A stretch of DNA of 64,000 bases, taken from UBA5429 sp942493315. Its GTDB lineage: Bacteria; Bacteroidota; Bacteroidia; Bacteroidales; WCHB1-69. The position numbers and the translations under genes were made by a program. Position 1 is the stretch's first letter; the number at the start of each line of letters is the position of its first letter. The stretch is from the NCBI GenBank assembly GCA_942493315.1, contig OW818690.1:434001-498000 (forward strand), given 5' to 3'. This document shows positions 58,634-64,000 of the stretch, piece by piece. The notes below the pieces were generated by a model that was given only the letters and a program-made list of their open reading frames with translations, had not been told where the DNA came from and made no database searches.

Positions 58634-58865
58634 TTATTTCAAAAACTGGCATTATACTAGAATCATAAGATTAATAGCCGGGATAGGAACCTTAATCTAT
58701 GGAATTATTGGACATGATCAAATTTTTCTGATTTTAGCTGCATTATTTTTAGTTCAATCTTTTTTCAATTTATCCTGTTGTGGCAATAATGGTTGTACTA
58801 CTACGCAATCAACAGATAACAAACAAGTATACAAAGATATTATAAAACCTTTAAAATTAAAATAA
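58626..58865 (+). CDS. Small membrane protein with CC motif
   Basis: About 79 residues from ATG 58626 (ATG 58614 is an alternative). Two hydrophobic segments (RIIRLIAGIGTLIYGIIGHD and IFLILAALFLVQSFFNL) are followed by SCCGNNGCTTTQ. It resembles the YgaP/rhodanese-associated DUF2892-type membrane segments. A longer reading of this frame from 58491 crosses the previous gene and is not real. It overlaps that gene and lies 4 bp before the thioredoxin gene. Confidence 0.72.
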   Translation: MINYFKNWHYTRIIRLIAGIGTLIYGIIGHDQIFLILAALFLVQSFFNLSCCGNNGCTTTQSTDNKQVYKDIIKPLKLK

Positions 58866-58869
58866 TACA

Positions 58870-59232
58870 ATGAAAGCAATTCAATTAACAAAATCCGACT
58901 TTTTGAAAAGAGTCGTTGACTATGAAAACTCTCCATCAGAATGGAAATACTTAGGTGATAAACCAGCTATTATAGATTTTTATGCAGACTGGTGCGGACC
59001 ATGCAAACAAGTGGGGCCAATCTTAGAAGAGTTAGCAGAAGAATATGAAGGTAAACTTTATATTTACAAAATCAACACTGATGTTGAACAAGAATTAGCT
59101 GGAGCATTTGGTATTCAAAGCATTCCAACCCTACTTTTTGTTCCCATGAATGAGCAACCACAAATGGCTATGGGAGCACTTCCCAAAAGCACGCTAAAAG
59201 ATGTGATCACAAATGTTTTATCTATTAATTAA
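58870..59232 (+). CDS. Thioredoxin
   Basis: 120 residues with the classical active site DWCGPCK (Cys42 and Cys45), the cis-proline in IPTLLF, and a complete thioredoxin fold. No signal peptide is seen, so it is cytoplasmic. It reduces protein disulfides. It is co-transcribed with two cysteine-containing small membrane proteins and a MarR regulator, which points to an envelope or oxidative-stress response. Confidence 0.94.
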   Translation: MKAIQLTKSDFLKRVVDYENSPSEWKYLGDKPAIIDFYADWCGPCKQVGPILEELAEEYEGKLYIYKINTDVEQELAGAFGIQSIPTLLFVPMNEQPQMAMGALPKSTLKDVITNVLSIN

Positions 59233-59251
59233 GTAATTAGGGATTCTTTAC

Positions 59252-59623
59252 ATGAAAACACTCTGTAGAATAAGGGATATTTATCGGGCTATTTCTGAAT
59301 TTGAAGTACAATTTCAGCACGAGCACAATCTGAATTTGAATGAAGGTATGTTACTGTGCAGTCTGCACACTAATGGGGTCTTATCTTCGGGAGAGATTGC
59401 AAATGTGTTGGGTCTTACGCCTTCAAACGCCTCCAAAGTGATCACATCTACTGAAAAAAAGGGGCTTATTAAGAGAGAGTTTGGTAATTCTGATAAACGT
59501 CAGATGTACTTTTCACTTACCAAAGAGGGAGAGCAATCGATCTCTGCCATTGAATGTGATAAAGTTAAAATTCCTGAGATGTTGGAATCAATCATCGAAA
59601 TGGAAGCTGCTGATATGAAATAG
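59252..59623 (+). CDS. MarR-family transcriptional regulator
   Basis: 123 residues. The winged-helix core reads SSGEIANVLGLTPSNASKVITSTEKKGLIKREFGNSDKRQMYFSLTKEG, with the DxRxxx wing (SDKRQM). It lies 19 bp after the thioredoxin gene, the last gene of the operon, and is the natural candidate to bind the palindrome at 58369-58383 as an autorepressor. The inducer is unknown. Confidence 0.9.
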   Translation: MKTLCRIRDIYRAISEFEVQFQHEHNLNLNEGMLLCSLHTNGVLSSGEIANVLGLTPSNASKVITSTEKKGLIKREFGNSDKRQMYFSLTKEGEQSISAIECDKVKIPEMLESIIEMEAADMK

Positions 59624-59644
59624 AACCTTTATTTTACCATTTTT

Positions 59645-59681
59645 AAAAAGTGACCGTCATAACCATGAACGGTCATTTTTT
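59645..59681. terminator. Bidirectional terminator after the MarR gene
   Basis: TGACCGT (59651-59657) pairs with ACGGTCA (59669-59675), with A residues before and T residues after. It serves the convergent genes ending at 59623 (+) and 59673 (-), overlapping the latter's stop. Confidence 0.75.
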
Positions 59682-60689
59682 TTGAGTCATAGTATGAATT
59701 TCGCCAACGGCAGCATCAATAATTTCATCTTTAGTCATATCATTCCAGTTAAAATATGCCGTAATATCGGGTGGAACGCCCGCTTCAGCATAATTATTTC
59801 CATTCAGATCAAGTAATTGAGAAACACTAAAGCGATAAAACCAACCATTTGGAAGTTGACCTCCATTAGGGATTCCACCACCGCCACCGGTATAATCTCC
59901 CACTAATTTAATTTGATCAAAAGCCTTAGTGATAACAGAGAAGAATGTTGAGGCACTATAAGAATACCTGTCAATTAACACCATAACCGGTTTTGTATAA
60001 ATTGTTCCGGTTCCTCTCAACACTTGAATGGGTTCTTTTTCTCCAAAATCATCATGATGGGGTCCATTTCTGTTTATGGAATAAGCCACCAGCTTAGATT
60101 CACTACAAAAAGCTTCTAAAATGATAAAAATATTACTTATAGAACCTCCCCCATTGGCTCTTAAATCTAAAATTAGTCCGTCTGTATTTTGATAGTATTG
60201 AGTTAAATAGTTCATCTGATCCGGCGTCACTTCTGACATAAAACTTTCATATCGAATATAACCGACACGACCATTATCAATAAAATCATGATGAAATGGA
60301 CCAAAAGTTTTAAAGTTGGGAATATAATAGCGGTTTACAACATGTTCACTATAATTGGAATTGTTTTGGATTCTGAGATTATATCTTGAAATATTAAATG
60401 GAGAGATCAAATTGGAATGATCATCACGAAGTTCATCCATCATATTCCCCATTACATCAAAGAGTTGTTCATCAGACATACCTTCGAATATTTGAGCCCG
60501 ATAGGTTTCTTTAATCTGATTCCAATTTATATTTTTGTATTCAAAGTAACTGTATTTCTGATCGATTTGATTCCACAGGTAATCAAAGTTAACAAAAGGA
60601 TCCGTACTGGCTTTATTTTCATCAAACAATAATTTTTCACATGAAGAAAACAAAATGATAAGGGTTAGGAATAAAATTATTTTTTTCAT
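59673..60689 (-). CDS. S41-family peptidase lipoprotein
   Basis: 338 residues. The signal peptide ends in the lipobox LFSSC near residue 17. The mature part has an N-terminal helical domain and the S41 (C-terminal processing protease, tail-specific) core: GYIRYESF, TDGLILDLRANGGG, and VLIDRYSYSASTFF carrying the nucleophile Ser. GDYTGGGGG and AGVPPDI complete the fold. No PDZ domain is obvious. It is anchored in the envelope and probably degrades peptides. It lies 2 bp after the upstream gene in a two-gene operon. Confidence 0.88.
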   Translation of the reverse strand: MKKIILFLTLIILFSSCEKLLFDENKASTDPFVNFDYLWNQIDQKYSYFEYKNINWNQIKETYRAQIFEGMSDEQLFDVMGNMMDELRDDHSNLISPFNISRYNLRIQNNSNYSEHVVNRYYIPNFKTFGPFHHDFIDNGRVGYIRYESFMSEVTPDQMNYLTQYYQNTDGLILDLRANGGGSISNIFIILEAFCSESKLVAYSINRNGPHHDDFGEKEPIQVLRGTGTIYTKPVMVLIDRYSYSASTFFSVITKAFDQIKLVGDYTGGGGGIPNGGQLPNGWFYRFSVSQLLDLNGNNYAEAGVPPDITAYFNWNDMTKDEIIDAAVGEIHTMTQKK

Positions 60690-60691
60690 GA

Positions 60692-61558
60692 TTATCTTTT
60701 CTTATTATTGATTAAAATCGTGTATTGTAATTTATGGGTTGCCATGTCGAAAGGTTCAAAAGAGCCAGGGGCATGAGCTACATCCCAAATATAGGAAATT
60801 CTTCTTCCGTTACCGGAAGGATAAAACCAGGTATAATCAATTTGGGTTCCAATTCTCCAACCGTTTAGTTTCCATGTATATTCTTTTAACAATTTATCTA
60901 AAGATAATGCTGTTCCGTAAATGGCTCCCAAATAAACGTAGTTATAGGTAGAAGGTCTGGAATTAAAGTTTAACAATCCAATATTCATTTGAAATGAAAG
61001 TACCCTTTTCCCCGGTTTTTTAGTTCCTTTAATAAACCAGCATTTAAAAGGTTTTGGTTGACTTACTGAAAGATCCCGGGATATTTTCCCAACCAACATC
61101 AAATTTGTAAAAGCCTCGTAACCTACCTGTGCATTTTGCAAAGAGCTATTTAATCTCAAATTCTGAGTCATAAGTAGAGCTCCCCCAACCTTAAGGTTCC
61201 ATTTTGGATTTTTTAAAACAGGTAAATTACGCAAGAAGTGGTAATACCCATTAAATTGAAAAAATTGTTCATTCCACATATAGAAACCACCATCCAAGTC
61301 AAACCGATTTTCAGTTTTGTCTGTATGATAAATCCCGGAAAAGGTAACTCCTAAGCCCGGTAATTTATAAAACAAAGGAGAAGTGGAAAGGTCCCTATAA
61401 ACACCGCTTCCTGCATGAAAGGATAAACCCATTAATTTTCTGGATTCATTAAAAATGGTAGGTTCGTTTTGTGCAACCAAGTTATAACCAAACAGGTTAA
61501 TAAAGATAAACAATAATTGAAACCCTAAAAACGTTCGTTTACTCTGTAATTTTAACAT
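60692..61558 (-). CDS. Outer-membrane barrel-like protein of unknown function
   Basis: 288 residues. A signal peptide (LLFIFINLFGYNLVAQ) precedes a glycine- and aromatic-rich beta protein (LMGLSFHAGSGVYRDL, FDLDGGFYMWNEQFFQFNGYYHFL) ending in a strand with ILINNKKR. It is probably an outer-membrane or surface beta-barrel. No family is recognised. It is the first gene of the operon with the S41 peptidase, 2 bp apart, so the two may act together at the envelope. Confidence 0.65.
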   Translation of the reverse strand: MLKLQSKRTFLGFQLLFIFINLFGYNLVAQNEPTIFNESRKLMGLSFHAGSGVYRDLSTSPLFYKLPGLGVTFSGIYHTDKTENRFDLDGGFYMWNEQFFQFNGYYHFLRNLPVLKNPKWNLKVGGALLMTQNLRLNSSLQNAQVGYEAFTNLMLVGKISRDLSVSQPKPFKCWFIKGTKKPGKRVLSFQMNIGLLNFNSRPSTYNYVYLGAIYGTALSLDKLLKEYTWKLNGWRIGTQIDYTWFYPSGNGRRISYIWDVAHAPGSFEPFDMATHKLQYTILINNKKR

Positions 61559-61583
61559 TATTCTGAATTTTTAGTCTAATATG

Positions 61584-61591
61584 CAAAAATA
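61584..61591 (-). promoter_or_regulatory. -7 box for the 61558-59673 operon
   Basis: TATTTTTG on the minus strand, 25 bp before the ATG at 61558. Confidence 0.45.
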
Positions 61592-61618
61592 ACATTTTTT
61601 TCCATTAGTATAAAATTT

Positions 61619-61626
61619 TATCTTTG
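61619..61626 (+). promoter_or_regulatory. -7 box for the 61641-62774 gene
   Basis: TATCTTTG followed by CA, 14 bp before the ATG at 61641. Confidence 0.55.
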
Positions 61627-61640
61627 CAAAAATAAATTGA

Positions 61641-62774
61641 ATGAAAAAAATCGTCTTGCTTACCTTACTTTTAAGTTATTTATTTGTTTATTCACAAGTT
61701 GACACAATAAAAAAAGCAGAACAAGACTCTTTACAATACATAAGGGTTTCCAACCAGGTTCAGGATTCATTGGTTTTACAATTTTCTTATCAAAAATTTG
61801 ATCGATTTTTTTCCATAATAAATTATTGGATAGATTCTTGCGGATATTCTGAGCCCACATTACGTTCCATCATTATGGAAGAAATCATTACAGGAAATCC
61901 AGTAGATTTAGCCATTCAGGATTATTTTGATGTTGGATATTATGACATTTTTCAAAACAGAAAAACTGATGCTCAGGAGTTCAACTATTATGATTTTTAT
62001 ATGGATAATGTGGTTTATTACGGATTTATGCCTTTAAATTCAAAATTAGATTCAGTTATTCAACAAAGAGCTTATGAATGGAAAGATTCCATTTTTTTAA
62101 CAACAGATGAGCGCTTAATGTGTTTTCTTTTCTCAGGGGATCAATATGAATTTGAGCAATTAGCATTAAAAAAAGAGAATAAAAAATCGATTATTGGAAA
62201 ACAGATCCGTCACCAATATCGTGATGAAAGAGATCAATATATTGCCTTGATTTTTGGTACCGGATGGTCATTCCCAACAGATAAAAAGAATGTTTTAGGA
62301 GTCAATCAAAGTATGAAAATAGGTATATCATCCTCATTATCTAGCAGATGGATTTTTGATTTACTTTTAGATTTAAAAATTAATTACAATCCAAAACCTT
62401 TTGATTTTTATGCATTGGATGTTATTAATGAAGTAAAACCTGCTACCATTTTTAATATTGGAGGATTTATAAACTATCGGTTATTTGGCATTCGATGTGG
62501 TTTGAATAAGATTTATATTATTCCCAAAGCCGGACTTGGATTTGATTTTATTTCAACAGGAATTTTTGAAGAAGTGGGACAGGAAGAATACAATTATTAC
62601 AATCCAACAACCATCAATATCACTTTAGGAATCAATACCTTAATTCCTTTATTAAAAACAAGTTATTTGGGAATAGGGCTCAATTATCATTATATTCCAT
62701 TCAATTTGGACAAAAGAGTAAAAACACCCTTAGAATCTCATTATATCAGTGGAGAAGTATTCTGGAGACTATAA
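61641..62774 (+). CDS. Exported barrel-like protein of unknown function
   Basis: 377 residues. The signal peptide ends near YSQ. A helical region follows (to about residue 190, with many Asp/Tyr), then a barrel-like half with IALIFGTGWSFPTDKKNVLG, glycine-aromatic strands, and a C-terminal strand GEVFWRL ending in an aromatic pattern. I do not recognise the family. It has its own promoter box and converges with the exonuclease gene, whose stop is 1 bp away. Confidence 0.62.
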   Translation: MKKIVLLTLLLSYLFVYSQVDTIKKAEQDSLQYIRVSNQVQDSLVLQFSYQKFDRFFSIINYWIDSCGYSEPTLRSIIMEEIITGNPVDLAIQDYFDVGYYDIFQNRKTDAQEFNYYDFYMDNVVYYGFMPLNSKLDSVIQQRAYEWKDSIFLTTDERLMCFLFSGDQYEFEQLALKKENKKSIIGKQIRHQYRDERDQYIALIFGTGWSFPTDKKNVLGVNQSMKIGISSSLSSRWIFDLLLDLKINYNPKPFDFYALDVINEVKPATIFNIGGFINYRLFGIRCGLNKIYIIPKAGLGFDFISTGIFEEVGQEEYNYYNPTTINITLGINTLIPLLKTSYLGIGLNYHYIPFNLDKRVKTPLESHYISGEVFWRL

Positions 62775-62775
62775 T

Positions 62776-63441
62776 TTATTCTGCAAACACTTTCATGGCA
62801 ATATAAGCACATGCTTCAGCATCTGCTAATGCATTATGATGATTGGTCAGGTCATAACCACAATAAGCGGCAACTGTATTTAATTTATGATTTTCAAGAT
62901 CGGGATACACTTTTCGGGAACCTTGACAAGTGCAATGAATCGGATAATTGGGATAATACATTTGATACATCTGATGAGCGGCCTTCAGACACCCTCTTTC
63001 AAAAACATTATTGTGAGCGACTATTGGTAAATTGCCGATTTTCTTATCTATTTCAGTCCAAACATCTTTAAAATTACGTGCATTTTGGGTATCTTTTTCA
63101 GACAAACCATGAATCCTTGTATTAAAATAGTTATAAAACTCGGGTTCAGGTTTCACTAAATGATAAATTTTATCAATTATCTGTCCATTTTTAACTATAA
63201 CAACACCCACACTACAGATACTGGTAGGGTAACGGTTTGCAGTTTCAAAATCCAAAGCAGCAAACTCATTTAAAACAATTTTTTTGGGTTCTCTTGTTTT
63301 TCTGACCTTTTTAATCTTTTGATGGATTGGTTTTTTAGTAGGATCATCTTGAATAAAAACCACTAAATCATCCCCACTGACAGGTTGAAACTCTTTTTTT
63401 TCCACTTTTTTCTTCATATCCCACGGCACATTCTGCCACAA
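62776..63441 (-). CDS. DEDDh 3'-5' exonuclease (DnaQ-like)
   Basis: 221 residues. The exonuclease motifs are ALDFETAN (ExoI, Asp and Glu), IVAHNNVFERGCL (ExoII) and HHNALADAEAC (ExoIII, His and Asp), the DEDDh set used by Pol III epsilon-like and RNase T-like enzymes. The first ~55 residues are basic and separate from the catalytic domain. It may act in DNA repair or RNA trimming. The gene starts 8 bp after the purK stop and is probably co-transcribed with it. Confidence 0.85.
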   Translation of the reverse strand: MWQNVPWDMKKKVEKKEFQPVSGDDLVVFIQDDPTKKPIHQKIKKVRKTREPKKIVLNEFAALDFETANRYPTSICSVGVVIVKNGQIIDKIYHLVKPEPEFYNYFNTRIHGLSEKDTQNARNFKDVWTEIDKKIGNLPIVAHNNVFERGCLKAAHQMYQMYYPNYPIHCTCQGSRKVYPDLENHKLNTVAAYCGYDLTNHHNALADAEACAYIAMKVFAE

Positions 63442-63449
63442 CTAATAAA

Positions 63450-64000
63450 TTATAAATCCCAATATTGATTTATGAAATCATCCACTTCCTCTTTAGAGTA
63501 GCTTATAAAAGTAACATGTCCCATTTTAGAATCCTCAACGATATTGGATTTCAAATAATCATGGACAAAAACCCTCGGTAGCGATAATTTTTCCATTTCT
63601 TTAACACCATTGATGTGTTGTCCAAAAAAGCTCACTGAAATCGCAGGGTAGAGTAAATCTGTATTTTCAAGTGGAAGACCAGTAATAGCACGAATATGTT
63701 GTTCAAATTGACTCACCTTACATGCTTCAATAGTATAATTACCTGAATTATGCGGATGAGGAGCCATTTCGTTAAAGATTACTTCATTATCAAGGACAAA
63801 CATTTCAATAGTAAGTGTTCCCACAAATCCTAAATTTCTCATCATGGTTTTAGCCATAAATTCAGCTTTATGAGTTACCTCATCAGAAATGGAAGCAGGA
63901 ACTATACTCATCAATAGATGAGTTCCCTTGTTGATATTCTGAGCAATCGGGAAAGTAGTGATATCTCCAAAAATGCTGCGGGTAACAACAATACTGATTT
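63450..64000 (-). CDS. purK: N5-carboxyaminoimidazole ribonucleotide synthase PurK, 5' end missing
   Basis: The frame is open to the window edge; about 183 codons of the C-terminal part are visible. It has the ATP-grasp features of PurK: VVTRSIFGDITTFPIAQNI, then VGTLTIEMFV and EVIFNEMAPHPHNSGNYTIEAC with metal- and ATP-binding Glu and Asn residues, and SQFEQHIRAITGLPL. PurK carboxylates AIR using ATP and bicarbonate in purine synthesis. The upstream half lies outside the window. Confidence 0.92.
   Translation of the reverse strand, partial: ISIVVTRSIFGDITTFPIAQNINKGTHLLMSIVPASISDEVTHKAEFMAKTMMRNLGFVGTLTIEMFVLDNEVIFNEMAPHPHNSGNYTIEACKVSQFEQHIRAITGLPLENTDLLYPAISVSFFGQHINGVKEMEKLSLPRVFVHDYLKSNIVEDSKMGHVTFISYSKEEVDDFINQYWDL

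Overview
This window comes from an AT-rich member of the Bacteroidota. Three things point there. Five genes end in, or carry, a type IX secretion (Por) C-terminal sorting domain. Promoter-like -7 boxes of the TAnnTTTG type precede most transcription units. Shine-Dalgarno sequences are almost absent. The order is not fixed by the sequence; the NifX-like/Mrp/DUF134 group would suit an anaerobic or microaerobic relative of Bacteroidales. No rRNA, tRNA or CRISPR array was seen.

Region 1 (1-10.7 kb) is accessory. The 3' end of a secreted T9SS protein is followed by a complete-ended IS66 element (22-bp inverted repeats, 8-bp target duplication, two frameshifts in tnpC) that landed inside a GC-rich hairpin repeat. 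Then come a truncated RhuM-like gene, an RDD membrane protein, the decayed 3' end of a sugar MFS transporter gene, a minus-strand group of lipoprotein and membrane proteins (one with an HExxH motif), a second GC-rich repeat, and an AbiE-type toxin-antitoxin pair with a perfect palindrome at its promoter.

Region 2 (10.7-37.4 kb) is rich in envelope and glycan functions: a sugar MFS transporter with a ROK kinase, outer-membrane barrels, an AraC/GyrI-like regulator, a GH18 chitinase, a radical SAM/SPASM enzyme coupled to a small lipoprotein, a methyltransferase with a structured leader, a patatin-BamA-like protein, a GH95-like lipoprotein, a secreted serine hydrolase, a PKD-repeat surface protein, an ECF sigma factor with an anti-sigma/barrel fusion, a PNGase F-GH29 fusion, and a LytS/LytTR pair whose kinase looks degenerate. 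No SusC/SusD pair is present, so this is not a canonical polysaccharide utilisation locus. The fucosidase-like and N-glycanase-like genes still suggest use of fucosylated glycoprotein glycans.

Region 3 (37.5-64 kb) is mostly housekeeping: DUF3078 barrel, MscL, pabA-pabB-pabC, rpsF-rpsR-rplI, an oligopeptide-binding lipoprotein, a GNAT/YoaP protein, a 1,400-residue T9SS protein, GapN-like dehydrogenase, hemolysin III family, DEAD-box helicase, SelO, a DUF134/NifX-like/Mrp operon, a small-membrane-protein/thioredoxin/MarR operon, an S41 peptidase, a DEDDh exonuclease and the 3' end of purK.

Between the genes lies a second layer of structure. There are three copies of a GC-rich hairpin element of about 180-220 bp, and at least ten short tandem arrays whose unit is always 7 or 8 bp. 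Three arrays of the same heptamer family supply the stop codon of the gene in front of them. Perfect palindromes sit on the promoters of the abiE, DUF134 and thioredoxin/MarR operons.
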